A DNA stretch of 64,000 nucleotides. It comes from Sipunculus nudus (lineage: Eukaryota > Annelida > Sipuncula > Golfingiida > Sipunculidae). This document shows, piece by piece, positions 38,061 to 50,990 of the stretch (the stretch's first letter is position 1; each line of letters starts with the position of its first letter). The stretch lies in the NCBI GenBank assembly GCA_026874595.1, contig CM049316.1, positions 47,930,695 through 47,994,694 of the forward strand. The letters are read 5' to 3'. Under the pieces are notes generated by a model. That model had not been told where the DNA came from. It made no database searches and saw only the letters and a list, made by a program, of their open reading frames with translations. The translations under genes and the position numbers were made by a program.

Positions 38061-38074
38061 CTCATTAAAATGTA

Positions 38075-38245
38075 AGAAGTAAAAATGCCAGACGTAAAAA
38101 TGTCAGGGGTAAAAAGAAACATGATAAAAAGGCCAGAGGTAAACATGCGAGGGGTAAAAATACATGGGAAAGAATGCTACAGGTAAAAATGACAGGGGTA
38201 CAATACCAGGGGTAAAAGTGCCAGAGGTCAACAGGCCAGAGGTAA
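38075..38245. repeat. Short imprecise tandem repeat (about 16 bp)
   Basis: Phrases such as CCAGAGGTAAA and CAGGGGTAAAAATG recur about ten times at 15-18 bp intervals. Another small patch lies at 39232-39275. Confidence 0.75.
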
Positions 38246-38499
38246 CAAATGACCCATGGGTCATGATTATCAGCCGACTGGCATGTTGACAATATGTCCT
38301 TGCACAGCAAACAAATTAAGATAATGAAGGTGGCATCAATATTCATGCATATTAGCTGAAGTTCATCAAGACCCATAAGCACATCAAATCTGATGACAAT
38401 CCATCCAGCTGTTCCTGAGGAATCCGGCAATTTGTGTGTATTTTGCATGATTTCTTAGGTGCTCAAACATAGCATGTAACTAAGGTAATTTAGGTCACA

Positions 38500-39205
38500 G
38501 TGACCGCAATTCAGGTTTCTGAGAAGAACTTTTGAGGAACTCTCAGGATGTCAAAATAAAAGATTCTAGGTCAAATGGTTATGATTTGTGCCCTGCTTTG
38601 GTATCAAATTTTCAATTATTCTGAGGGGTGCTTATAAAGCTGTGTTTCTATGTATCCGCAAAAAACGTATCCGCAAAAGATGTACGTACGTTCCATAGTG
38701 CGCTGTTCGCAAAAACTGTTTCCATAAGTAGGTACGTTTTTCTTGCGGATACCCTTTCACGTGCCTCTTTTGAAATTGCAAGGACGACAGGCAGGAAGAA
38801 GGTCAATATGTCTCTTCACACCTGGTGCCGGGGCACTGTTGGGAAATGTAGGCATTTTTGCCATCCGCAAAACGGATGAATCGCTCACCGATCCGTTTTG
38901 ATGCTGTCCATTTTTGCGGATATGTTTGCAGAGCACGTTAAAACGTACATATAGAAACAGTTCATCTTTAATAAAAAGAGGGATCCGATTTTTTGCGTAT
39001 GAGACGTACGAGATTTACGGATGAATGAAAACACAGCTTAAGCCCCATAACATGGAATATATGGGAAATAGAGACCTAATTTCAGGTTTCCAAGAAGACT
39101 TTTCATGGACCTCCCTGGTTGTCAAAATAGAAGATCCTAGGTCAAATGGTTATGATTTGTGCCCTGCTTTGGTATCAAATTTTCAATTATTCTGAGGGGT
39201 GCACC
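38500..39205. repeat. Flanking direct repeats around a MITE
   Basis: The phrase TCAAATGGTTATGATTTGTG and the following 45 nt, up to TCTGAGGGGTGC, occur at 38571-38631 and again at 39141-39202. The preceding text (GTTTCTGAGAAGAACTTTTG and GTTTCCAAGAAGACTTTTCA) is also related. This is either a roughly 570-bp tandem duplication interrupted by the MITE or two units of a repeat. Confidence 0.75.
38637..39039. mobile_element. MITE of about 0.4 kb with CCGCAAAA subterminal motifs
   Basis: Terminal inverted repeats AAGCTGTGTTT and AAACACAGCTT, followed inward by ATCCG and CGGAT. Inside are several copies of TATCCGCAAAA in both orientations (38655, 38665, and inverted near 38746 and 38912), as expected for transposase-binding subterminal repeats. 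It is more CpG-rich than its surroundings. No clear target duplication was seen. Confidence 0.65.
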
Positions 39206-39259
39206 CTGGATGTCAAGTAAGAAGATTCAAAACCAGGGGTAAAAAAGCCAGAGGTCAAG

Positions 39260-41590
39260 TTCCAGTTGTACAATACCAGATGAAATTAAATTTTTCAGTT
39301 TAAAGGAATGATTTACTGAATATAATCAATAATATGAATTAAATGTACACCACACTACTTATATAAACTACAGACAGATCTCACTAAAGACTGGCCTTAT
39401 TATTTTTGGCATTATTCAGTTCAGCAAATTCAACATGAATATAGCTTTAAGGTTAACAAAAATAATCAATTAATAATTGATCATTAGTTGTTTTTGTCTT
39501 TCAATCAATGACCATGCTTGCACAACGAATTCCTCCCACAAGTAAGCACACAGGTAGGCAATAGGTATTTCAGTATATATCAACATCAGTCAGTCAGTAT
39601 ATATATATATATAATATTTGGCAGATTCATGAATAAATTCTATATTCATAGACAGTGTATAGAGATGCTGTGTAACATGGGTTTAGAAGACTTCTATGGC
39701 TGATCATGATGAACCTTGTGATTCACTCTGCTGCTGATGTCAATGCATGCTTCATGGTCAGACTTGGTACTTGGACACTTTGACACTTTAGATCCACTTC
39801 AAATCTAATCATCTGACCACTAATTTTAATTTCAGGCTCAAAAACTGAAACCCAGAGTCACAGAATGTAAATAGACAGAAGAAGTAGACACTGACTCACA
39901 GAGTAAAGTAAAATTATGTGGTTTTGCAGTCACTTAAAATCTGATTCTTTCTAAATAAAATATAATAAAATCCACTGAAAAACTGTCAAAATGTATAAAA
40001 ATAAACAAAAAATTTTTGCAGACCTGAAGAAAAGCTCTGAATATTTAGTATATTTAAGTGACTTGTTTCCAATAAGATTCTCCACATTCTGATGACATCA
40101 CATGACTGACAGGTGATCACAACAAGTGTCAGGATTCTGTCAGCATTGCAGCAGCAGCACTGAAACCTGATAATCAGCATGACCTTTACAACTGTATATA
40201 ATGTCAAGGCCCAGATCTCAATCAGGATCAATCAATGATCTGTCCCGGTCAAAGAATCAATCCAGCTTAAGTCCTAATATTCAATTAACAAAAAACATAA
40301 TGATCTTGTTAAATAAAGGTAATGGCCCTCCAACCTAAGATCAACAAGATGTTGATCCACAAGCGCCATTATATGGAAGGTTAACTTATAGACTGTACAA
40401 TATGGGTGTGATAACTGTGCAGGTATTAACTTCCTTATTGGCAAAGCATGCTTCTGCTAGGGTAGCCTTATGGGGTATGGGGAGGATAAATTAAACATTT
40501 TGAGTAGGAAATAAAATCACAGGTAAAAATTACAAATGAAATCTCATCATTTCTTAAATTTAAGTTCAATGTTAACCATGCACACTGAGATGCTCTGCTG
40601 GCCATTTTGATGTTCATTACCTTGAGGTCTGCACTGACATTCACAACAGGACTCCATGAAAATGTGAATACTGTGCATGTTCTTTCATACAGAAGCAGAC
40701 AGACCAAGCAAGTGCCTGACTGTTATATCAGTTCCGTGTTACTTCATGTAATAACCAGGTACTAACACAGCATTTGGCTGTGATGCATGAGCAAACATCA
40801 AATTATACCTGGGATGCTACAACATCTGAGAATTCATTTTGGCCATTTAGTTCTTAAATTATTAAAAGTAATTTAACCTGTTAAAGAGTTCCATTGTAGG
40901 ACATTATGAGTTTGTCATAATATTCATATGAATATTCATTAAGCATTTTTTGTAATGATGCTCTGCTGAATGATCCTGTTGCTAGTGAGTGATTTATTTT
41001 TTCAGTCCAAATAAAGGCAATTACTCAGACAACAACTACAATAAGTTATTGTACAATATGCCCTGGTGCAGAGGATGATATGGCAGCCCCTGTCTGGCCT
41101 TGTCTCCCATGGGAACATTACAGGATGGAACCAGGCCCTGAATTAACAGGATGCTACGATAGTCTATGTACATCAAAGTAATAACCTTTATTTTTATATT
41201 TTACTTATGACTATCATTCATGCTGGCAGCCTCTCTGAAACACAACTTAAATATAATTTAATTACAAAACATGAAGAATTCAGGTACAAAACCATAAAAG
41301 AGTGGTAGGTCTTGTGCCTGTTCCTGTCATCAACCCATCCTTCTGTGTGTGAAGACTGTACAAGGAGAATACAATCCTCAGTCCAGTCTCAAAAAGTGGT
41401 GGGGGTCAATTAATTTTCATAATCAATCATCAGTTTGATCAAACAGATCAATGATCAATTATTAATCAGTTCAGAAATATTCAATGATCTGTGAAATTGC
41501 ACTTTATTAACCCTGCCTGCATGTCTTTGTATTTGTACCTTCAGATCAGAACTATAAAATACCATTGTATTCCTCTAAAGTTATGGTGGC
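39260..41590. other. Intron 1, no recognised feature
   Basis: AT-rich, with only a short TA run at 39600. No coding or element ends seen. Confidence 0.45.
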
Positions 41591-41599
41591 AAAAACAAC

Positions 41600-42412
41600 A
41601 AAGTAGCCTTGTGACCTCTGATCTAATTAAATATGCAGGGATTTTGTCTATTATTGAACTCAGGTGACATAATCTATTGTTCAGTAGTTATGGTGAGTTT
41701 TCTGAAAATCCATCGAAGCCCTGGTAAGTTTTTGCAGTGACACTAAAAATTAACACGGATGGACGGAGGGTCTTTGGGTATACCATAATACATCCCAAAT
41801 CATTCAAGTGTGACCAAAACCAAATAACTCTGGAGACCCTTAAGATGCACCTGCTATTCTAATAAGAAGAACATCCCAGTAAACCTTTTTGAGAAAGTCA
41901 CATATGAAATTGATAAAAATCCAAAAATCATTCAAATGGGACCAAAACCTAATCAGCTCTGGAGACCCAGAAGATGCACCTGCTACTACAATAAGAAGTA
42001 GATCTGAGTAAAACTTTTCGAGATATTGTGTAGCATAAAATAGTTTGCAGATTTACAAAATTAAATCCCCAGTATTTACAGGGAAAAAACATGCCATGGT
42101 CAAAGTTGGGCAATTTGCAAATGTTTGGGCCCATAACTTCAAGACATTAGGCAGTCTTGAAGTATAACAATGTAAAGTTGAGTTTTTTCTTAATATCTCG
42201 GAGGAAGGAAGTGATAGTGACCTAATTATTGGATGGTATGAGATTTTGGGGACATCCAACTGTATGCTGAATTTTGGATTTGTAGGTCCAACAGTTTCAA
42301 AACATGCCCTGTCAACAGACTGACATCCTGATGGCCAGACGGCCGGTCAGAGGACCATCGGAGATTCACTTTAGCTCAGATGACTTATAATCAGCTGAGC
42401 TAACAATACAGT
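41600..42412 (+). mobile_element. Dispersed element family X, copy 4 (internally deleted), with a tandem pair upstream
   Basis: 42060-42412 holds the family X blocks CATGCCATGGTCAAAGTTGG and TTTGGGCCCATAACTT with the middle lost. The 3' end is the hairpin TTAGCTCAGATGAC...CAGCTGAGCTAA. Upstream, a phrase with GATGCACCTGCTA and AATAAGAAG occurs twice (41847 and 41972), about 125 bp apart. Confidence 0.7.
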
Positions 42413-42419
42413 ATCAATC

Positions 42420-44600
42420 ATCTGTTCATCTCAGTTATGTATTTGAGAATTTGCTTATGTTTCACTTTTGTGTCCTGTAATGGGTGCAATACTACAAGAA
42501 TACAGCTATCAGGTCCCCCTGCACAAGACATAGGTTGAGGCCTGGATATCTCAAAGCCTTACACACCTGTGTACAAAAACCTGAATCAAGTAGAGCTATG
42601 TACATGAATATAACAAAGGTCAGCAACCAACAGGCCCTGCATCACTGCTGAGAGGATGAGGTAACACTGGCTGAGGTCCCTGGATATTCTGGTGTGAGGC
42701 AGAGTTTTTACTCACAAGGTAACAAGGAACTGCACCAGCATGTCCAGGTATTACAGGCAACCAGGAATATGGTTACAAGAAGTCCACTGATGCATGGTGA
42801 ATTGGAACTTTTTTAGATGGTACTCAATATGGATCATCATCAGTAATATAAATAAACAGGATGTTTACAACATATTTTGTTTCAGCATTTGGTTGTATCA
42901 GTGTACATATTTAACACCAAAGAACAGGTAAATGAACAATTCCTTTACAGCTGCTAAGTGCATGCTAACCTGACATGAGTTCTCAGTCATAAATTTATAT
43001 TCTTTCAATATCCATAGACCTTCTTGACAATGAAAACTCATTGATCAGCACTGGTTCAGCAATCGTGCAAACTGACCTGTAACACCTGCGTCAACATAAT
43101 AAAGACTGATATATCCGTGAAGATTGATATAATTGTCAGTAGTACTTCACATGCATCAAATTACACATGATCACTGACTGTATGAAATGTGTTGACCAAT
43201 ATAAATCACTGGAAAATTTTAAATGTGTTGACTAGGGATGTATCAATATACTGATACATGTCAATAAGCCACATCAATACAGTTACCAATATGCAATGCA
43301 TGTTGTAACGTTCTATCGAGGAACACAATGACTGCTAATAAATATTTATACAACCCTGACGTAAACTATAGACTAAAGATTTTATATGGTTAAGCTTTTT
43401 AATATTTGTTATGTCCGCCTTTAAGACACAAATTAGATCACATGTATTGTCTTGTGATCGACTGGTGAGGAATGTATACATGTACACTTGTCAATGCTTC
43501 CAACACAAGCCTATGCATGTGAGCGATAGTTTAGGAATATTTTACTATGGATCCACATTATTGTTGAAATCTATGTTCACTTTACATATAGCTTCCATTC
43601 AAGTATGCGTTGCATGTTTTATCAATCAATCTGTGATCTCAGTAGGACATGTATTTCACTTTATAATCCATTACTTTGAGACCACTCTTGCTTGCAACAT
43701 ATAGTTTTATATTGGAAAACCCACAGCCCAGTGATTTCCAAGTACTGACTTGTTCACTGATCCATGTGGTCCAAACAGAACAACTTCTATACTTGGTTAT
43801 ATACAGTAAAAATATATATTTTATTTTCCTAAATAGTTTGATTTTCACTTTTTGTTGACACAATTCAGCATATAACTCTACATAGAGATTACTAGAATGG
43901 AGCCTGTCAGTTATGTTAAAAAGATAACTCATTCCGCAATTGTTTTCCTATTCTTTGTTTGCGGTTCCCATGCACTGAATATTCAAACTTAAAAGTAAGA
44001 AAACTAAATGGTTGAGTCAGACGAAAATCTCATTTGCATGACCCATTAACATGGCACCCTTTTTATACTTCCTATGACGCTTTATACATCGTTCATGAAA
44101 CATACTGAGAAGAGCCTATTTAACATCCACAATACTCGAAAGTAACACATTTAAGGCAATGTCGTGGAACAATTTCCAAATGTTGTACTTAACATTTCAC
44201 ATGTTGTGCATGTGGGTATATTTGCAACCTTATCTCATAGTGTATGCAAAGTATGTGAAACATGCTGAGAACTTCGTATTTTAAAACATTTCAATATTCA
44301 GAAGAACAATGTATATCATTTTAGGAAAATTCAGAGACAAGTTTTCAAAATGTTGCAATTTACATTATATTTGTTGATATCTGATCAAAATCTTAGTTAA
44401 AATACTGGAACAAGTTTAGCAAAAATAATGTTCACTGGATAAAGTTAATTTTTTTATAGACCATGTTAGAGTGAGAATATATTAGAATATATCCAATATA
44501 CATGTACTTGTATATGTACTGCTAAAGCTTTTTTTTTCAAATTTACTGGCATCTCTTTTGTTAACAATGCATTTTTATGCTGAAATGTTGTTAATACGTT
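42420..44600. other. Intron 1, no recognised feature
   Basis: The open stretch at 43411-43704 (+) and its antisense have no recognisable family and no clear splice sites. Confidence 0.45.
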
Positions 44601-44611
44601 ATCATTATAAT

Positions 44612-44875
44612 TTAGGAAGAAACAATGATAAGATGCATTCCCCAAGTGACTACAACAACACTGTTAAACGTTGCAGATTCATATAAAAACAATGCACTGA
44701 GTGAACTCTTGACCTGTACCTGGCTGCACTGAGTGAACTCTTGACATGTTACATAATCTGACACAGTTGGCAGTCTGCTAAAGCTATAAATAGATCCAGA
44801 CTGTCTTTTGGCCTGTTGCCAAAACTGAAATAGCTGGCAGTCTGTCATTACCAATATTTTATGACCCTCCAAACA
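44612..44875. repeat. Dispersed repeat family W, copy 2
   Basis: Matches 4347-4680: GTGAACTCTTGACCTGTACC, then CAGTTGGCAGTCTGC and a trailing GGCCTGTTGCCAAAACTG. It includes a 30-bp internal duplication (ACTGAGTGAACTCTTGAC, twice). Confidence 0.6.
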
Positions 44876-44999
44876 ATGTTTGACTGGCTATGGATGAACC
44901 AGGTGAATATTTGAATATATTTGAACGGCCAAAGTTCATGATGGGGCCAAATTGCCGCAGAACAGTGGAATATGATATTTGGCCTCAGATTTTAAGTGC

Positions 45000-46930
45000 A
45001 AAAAACTGAATTCAGTCCCTTCTTTCACCCATATGGAAGTAATTTGTAACATATCATTACAGAATCCAAAGTGACAGATGAGTTCACCATTGTATTTTAC
45101 AATTCATTTGCTCTTAGTATTCGCATTGCTGTTGGCCATTCTGAACTTAAATAATACATTTGCTCATGAAGCTGAAATATCACATCAGGACTGCTGCCCA
45201 GCACTCAAATTATCCTGATGCAAGGTGATATATCCCCTGGTATAATAATAATGTAAAGACATTCTATGCATCCCAAACAACAGACAACTGACAGGTAGTT
45301 TAAATACAGCACAGCATCTTTGCAGCACAGGGTGCTGGAAACTGCTTGGTGATGCCACCACTAAAGCCTGCTTTAAAGAAATAGCCCATGAAAACAGATG
45401 CATGCCTAAACCTGTTACAGACAGGCCTTGATCTTGATTTCATCCAGATGCTGGTTATCTGCCCAGTGAAGACAGTATAACCAATATCTGGTAATCACAG
45501 AGAAATGACCACATTAAAAATACATGTGTATAACCTGGAAAGTGCTAACTCTGCATGTTTGATACATATTACCAGTGGATAAAATATTAAAAAGAAGGAT
45601 TTATAGAATACAAGAACCATACTGTAGAGAAGATAATAAGCTGTGGACAGTGATTACTGTTGAATTTAATAGTGACCGAGTGGACTGCTGTTGTTACAAA
45701 GTATTAAATGATATTAACGTCCGGTAAAGTAAAGAGCAAACAGTGTGTGTGTGTATGTGTGTATGGGGGGGGGGGGGGGGAGGGGGTGGTGAGCACACTC
45801 CAAGCTTGGTTGTCTGTAGGTACAGTTCTCCTGGAGCAGAGAATCTGTTATATCATAATGTTAACAATTATTTTAGAAGATACTTCTTACAAATTTGTGC
45901 CAAAAATCCAAGTCTCACTTCAGAAAAAATTAATGGACATTGTGTATGTACATCATGGTTTTGGACATGTTACACAGTAGATAAGTATTTTACAACCAAC
46001 CATAAATGAAATAAAACCTCCTGCTGGGCTTCAACAATAAAATCCCATTAAAGAAATTACAATTTACTTAGATGAATATTTACAATAAATAATTTCAGAT
46101 GCAGAATTTTGCCCCCAAAGTAAAAAGTAAATGAGAGTTCACACAGCAAGGAAAGTAATTAACATTTGGCATGTCACACAAAGTCAATCATAAATTAGAG
46201 ATGCAAGCTTAAATACAAATCACTTAAATGTAAAAAATTTAAATGTATTGTTACTCAAATTCAAAGCCATCTTCATATATACATAAAACAGCACTTAAGT
46301 TCTTGAGACAGTACAGGTACTGCTAGAAACATTCTCCAGCAGATAATAATTTTAGGTATGGTATTTATTTTATTAAATGGAGGTGTGTGTGTGTGATATG
46401 ACCACCTCTTGCTATAGGAAAGGTAAGTCAGTACATGATAAAGTGGACAGCTATGAAATATTATCAGCTGGTTTAAATACTACTGCCACATTAGAGAAGG
46501 TTTGCCATATCCTAGTTTCCTTTAAGCGCTGTAAAATTCTACAGTTACCTTTAATATAATGATTTGAGGAAGCAATGGCCTGTCCAGTGTTTGTCTATCA
46601 CTTATATCACTAAGTGGTGATGAAATACTTGTAAAAAAATCTCTGCTGATATTTTTATTGCTTAGAACTGCAATATATATCTTTTCAAATACATGACACA
46701 AATATCTCATTTATTCATCATGCTGACAGCCTGCGATGAAACCTGCCTGGTGGCTGGTGCTAACACATGGGTTGTCCCTATAGTTTACTATTTTTTTCTC
46801 TTGTTGATGCTTGACTTGGCAACAATATCAGATTTCTATAACTTGACCAAAACCCACTCAATCCGATCTTTTCTCACATACATGAGAGAACTCTAGGATC
46901 AATCTTGTGAAATTTAAAACAATTTAGCTT
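45000..46930. other. Intron 1, with TG/G-rich microsatellite
   Basis: (TG)n runs into a G run at about 45743-45787. No gene recognised. Confidence 0.45.
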
Positions 46931-46939
46931 GACAGTTTC

Positions 46940-48205
46940 ATCAAAAAAGATTTTTAAATTAGTGGCTAAAAGCGGCTTAAATTACTTGTTTGTCCCCTGT
47001 AAAAATGGATTGATTGAAGAAGCAAGAACCTCTATTTCAAATATGAGTCACATGTCCAACATCTGCATAAAATTTGGTGATGCAAGCTCTAGCCCTTTCT
47101 GAAAATTGTACTCTTAGTATATACTTAACTGGCCAAATGACTAAGTTCCGCTTCCTATAACTCAGCAATAAAAGAACTGGAACCATTCAAACAAACTTGA
47201 GACAGCTTGTTTGAGTTGTTTCTAAGATCATTTCTGTGAAATATTAAACAATATGACAGTTAAAGAGAAGATTTTTTATTTTTTTTTAGCCTTTTCCCTG
47301 AAAAATTAAATGGAGATGACCCCAAATTAAGCTCAATCTAAGATTTGACAGGCGACTGATTTTTGCATAAAATCTAGGTTCACAAAAAAGTGTAGGCAAC
47401 CATAAATGCTTGTAATATAAGAGTTTATATATAGAATTTTGAAACTGGGCTGGCATCATATAAAAAATGCTTGATATGGTGGTTGAAAACCTGAATAAAA
47501 GCTACAGTTTTTGACTAATTACAACTTTTCAAATTTTAGCTTATAAAAGATTAAACTTTATGTTTACCCGCTGTTAAAATTAGATTAACAGTGCTCACAG
47601 AAGAAAAATGTGTCATGGTCAAAGCTGGGCAAAATTTCAGGTACTGATTTTACATTTATGGTAATAACTTTAAAAAAAAATATTAAATTTTGACCTAATT
47701 TCTGGTATACAAATAAATCTCAATTAAATACAGTTACATGATGTAAAAAGGCTATCTAGCTTCAACAGTTACCATATGATGTGGGTGATTATTTTTCTTG
47801 ATATTTTGACAATAAACAAATTATGTTTAGCTCCTACAAATTACACAATATATTACATAATTTCTGGCATGTCCATAGGAAACATATAGATGATTGGAAT
47901 GCCAAATATGAACAAAAAAACACACAAGTGGTTTTGATATTAGGCAGTCTTGAAGTGTAACAATAAACTTTTCATGGAATATGGAGATTTTCCCTTAATA
48001 TCCTGAAAGAATGAAGTCACAGTGACCTACTTTTAGGTTTGGTAGTGGTAGGAGATCTTGCGGACATCTTACAGTATGCCTAATTTCAGATTTTTAAGTC
48101 CAATGGTGTCCGAAGGTGCCAGTGTAAGAGACAGATGGATGGATGGACAACAGATGCTGACCAATCACTATAGCTCAGTTGACTTGCAGTCAGCTGAGCT
48201 AAAAT
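46940..48205 (+). repeat. Adjacent family Y and family X copies
   Basis: 46940-47400 carries the family Y blocks (AACAAACTTGAGACAGCTTG and the TTTCTGTGAAATATT phrase). 47465-48203 is family X copy 5, with TTTCTGGCATGTCCATAGG, a short GGATGGATGG run and the terminal CTCAGTTGACTTGCAGTCAG hairpin. Confidence 0.75.
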
Positions 48206-49018
48206 TCACTCAAACATCTGTATTGTGGGATGGATCAGTTCTGAAGGTATATACCTGGTATATAGGAATACATGTACACATAATCGAGGAGACCAACAAC
48301 AGTCATTTACAATCAACTGTCTTAAATATGATTGGGATGTTGGCACGTTTCGTACTGTGTGATTATACACTGTGTGATTTATTGAAGTTTCTATAAAATC
48401 AGAACCTTGGCTAATATATTCACAGGAAATTGTTAGACTGTCCAGAAACCCCACCTCTGATATTTTGCTGTAATTAGCAGCCGAATATTTGTTTTATGGG
48501 GAAGGATTTCAATAAATTGTTGATCAGTGATGGTCAAGTACAAATATATATAATATATTCTTTAATTATCACTGATATACACTTTTAAACATAATAATGC
48601 ATGTGCTGATGATGGTGAAATCTGTAATCATATTTTTTGTTTACTGGTGATCAATATATAAATTTACAGTTGTATTGCAGTTGATCTGATCTTAAGATAT
48701 GTAATAATATTGCAAAATGACAGGGATACCATATATATTGGGAAAAATATATGTTCCATTTTATGATACAATGTAAAATAGTTAAAAATCCAGTAACACT
48801 AACCATTCACAGCATTCAGATAAGTTAGAAGAGCTGGATGCTAAAATTGTGTTTTGACCCAAACCAGTCACTATAATAGTCTATCATGAAAGAGTTTCAG
48901 ATTTCCATGGATATTTCAATAGGAAATAGTATTGATGACACTTTGACTTTCAAGTTCTTACAGTTTCAATTCAGGTCCTGCCAAGGCAGCTGAGGTAAAC
49001 AAAATTAAACAGCTCTTA
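48206..49018. other. Intron 1 sequence just downstream of exon 1
   Basis: No repeat or gene seen. Confidence 0.45.
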
Positions 49019-49019
49019 C

Positions 49020-49092
49020 CTGCTAGCAAAACAAGTGGCAACAGGAGCCGGAGCAGTATCCAACAAATGCCTTGTGTGGCCACATTAGCCAT
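49020..49092 (-). CDS. PIEZO: PIEZO exon 1 (start codon, N-terminal hydrophobic segment)
   Basis: The ATG at 49092-49090 opens 24 codons plus one base before a GTAAGA donor. The peptide starts MANVATQGICW and continues into a leucine-rich stretch ending PLVLLA. This is the usual layout of PIEZO proteins, where a short N-terminus leads straight into the first membrane helix. The exon ends one base into a codon, and exon 2 supplies CA to complete Ala25. This ATG is preferred because it gives the typical short N-terminus, and upstream on the same strand (GTGATTAATCACA) there is an in-frame stop nearby. An upstream untranslated exon is likely, since a usable acceptor such as TGTCTGAAG lies about 20 nt before the ATG. 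Confidence 0.85.
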
Positions 49093-49958
49093 TGTGATGA
49101 TTAATCACTTTCTCCTTCAGACAATAATTTTGTGTACCTTCATATTTACAACTCAAAATAACACCACAACTATATCCAAAATGTATCACAAATATCTTCT
49201 TAAACTCCAATGGATCACATCACTGTATCCTCGGGCAGCATCTAGTTGATGATACAGTATAATCCAGAACACCAATCCACTCTTGCACTGAAAAGCCTGG
49301 GTCTTCAACAGAGAATATCCCCAATGTGATAGGATGGCTGTTGGAAAAAAAATTATATGTCTTATGACCTCTGACCTCATTAAATATGCACAGGTTTTGC
49401 ACAGCATTAAACATAGGTAAGTTAAAACATGGGTTAAACATCATACTGAATTTCATCAAAACCCATCAAAATGTATATTGATCAAGCAATACTAAAAAAA
49501 ATCTGTTGACCTTCGACCTCATTAAATATTCTCAGATTTTGCTGAGAATCAAAATTATCAGCTTAGAAACTCTATTGGTAAATTTACTATTATAGTGAGT
49601 TTCATGGAAATAATTTAAATATTTTGTAAGGCCCCATAGTATCAGAAATTGCCAAGAATCAAACAAAGACAAGATATCTTAATGGAAGTTCACGTCAACA
49701 AACTTTTGTTCAAAGAAATTAACATGTCTTTCTGATGATGTATTAGCCCAAACATATTTGTAAAAAATTTTCAGATAGAAACAATAAAAGTGCTGAAAAA
49801 AGTTATTATAATTAATATATTTATACTTTTAAATGCTAGTTTTACTACACAATTTCATTATGTACACATAATTTTGTGTATCAGTTATTAGCATCCTGCT
49901 GTTAGACTTTTGTTGGATTTGTTTAGCAAACATGCACTTTTGGTGGATATGGTCATAC

Positions 49959-50010
<52 letters not shown>

Positions 50011-50450
50011 ACCATACATATTTTATTCATAACCCTATAACCATAAATTCATCATTAATACACATATTATAAAATATAAATAAAAGATACATATGGCAAA
50101 CTTACGCATTATTCTCACTTTATTATACTTCATAACCTAATACTAGTAATAGCACACCATTAAACTGTAAATTTGTATCACCACATTGCTACAGGAAGCA
50201 ATATATGCTCTGTTAATTAAACAGGCTGCAGAACTTTTTTCCATTATTAACAGAATTAATGATAAATTACATGTAGCATTACTAATTAATATTATTAGTC
50301 ATTGCCACAACCACTGTTTCATTTCAATGATTATGGCCAATATGGGCATCGATCAAACTGATCACGTTATTAATTAATATTATTTAAATTGTTATAATTA
50401 ACAATTTTATATCATAAAACATCTGCAGACAATGTGGTAAGGATTTCACT
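49093..50450. other. Sequence upstream of the PIEZO start, with TA microsatellite
   Basis: A (TA)n run sits at about 49962-50007. The phrase GACCTCTGACCTCATTAAAT at 49369 recurs at 49508 (as CGACCTCATTAAAT) and 41610, marking a small dispersed repeat. No TATA or initiator could be pinned. Confidence 0.5.
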
Positions 50451-50990
50451 TAATCCGTGTATACATTTGACAGATGTCACCGTATCAACCGCACAAAGAG
50501 CGCGCAAACAAAGGCCCATCCCCCTGTTCAGAGAGACGCCGTGAACACACCGCGGCCCCCACGGACTTCACTGTTCATCAATGGAACGCCGACACAACTA
50601 GGCGGGGGTCAACAGCAGACGATCAAAATTGTACCAACACTGGCATATTGACAGTTAAATAAAACCGTATTCCTATAAAAGCGTTCAATGAGCATGGCAT
50701 GCCATGAATCGTAAAAGAAATCCTCTAATAAATCGCTTTGCCTACCTTTACATGCAAGACACAGGTTTCCGGGCTCGTGTTAATAGCCTTGAACTTTGAC
50801 CTATCACCTTTCCGCAGACCAGTTTGTGCTGTGGATGTAGAACATGGTTCGCGATTCATTATACGCCCCCTTATTGAGTAGACTGGTATCCTTCTCAGAT
50901 TTCGCCTGGTAGAACACATGTATGCTGGTGATTGTCGAATCCGATCCAAGTCGAACGAGCACCGGTACCCTCTCCGGTGTTTAAACTAAT
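50450..50990 (-). promoter_or_regulatory. Candidate 5' untranslated exon and promoter region of PIEZO
   Basis: This 0.5 kb is visibly richer in CpG than the surrounding AT-rich DNA. On the minus strand it contains the donor-like ATGTAAAG|GTAGGC at about 50742, which could join to an acceptor just before the ATG at 49092. No transcript evidence is available, and a decayed transposon could also look CpG-rich. Confidence 0.35.

Larger units (their letters stand above)
6218..49092 (-). other. PIEZO: PIEZO mechanosensitive ion channel gene, 5' part (gene span in this window)
   Basis: Span from the start codon at 49092 to the donor of the last exon found at 6218. Six exons join with phases 1, 1, 1, 2, 2 and 0, and every junction codon completes a sensible residue (A25, G58, C102, R116, R273). 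The product covers the first 326 residues of a PIEZO channel, a plasma-membrane trimer that opens under membrane tension and passes cations. Introns, in gene order, are about 17.3, 18.3, 1.8, 1.1 and 3.4 kb. Everything from the middle blade to the pore is missing because the gene runs off the left edge. Family assignment rests on recognised motifs such as TGRYL, CSTKEK, SGIAHPS and ATWWAC. The orthologue number (PIEZO1 or 2 type) is not assigned. Confidence 0.93.
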
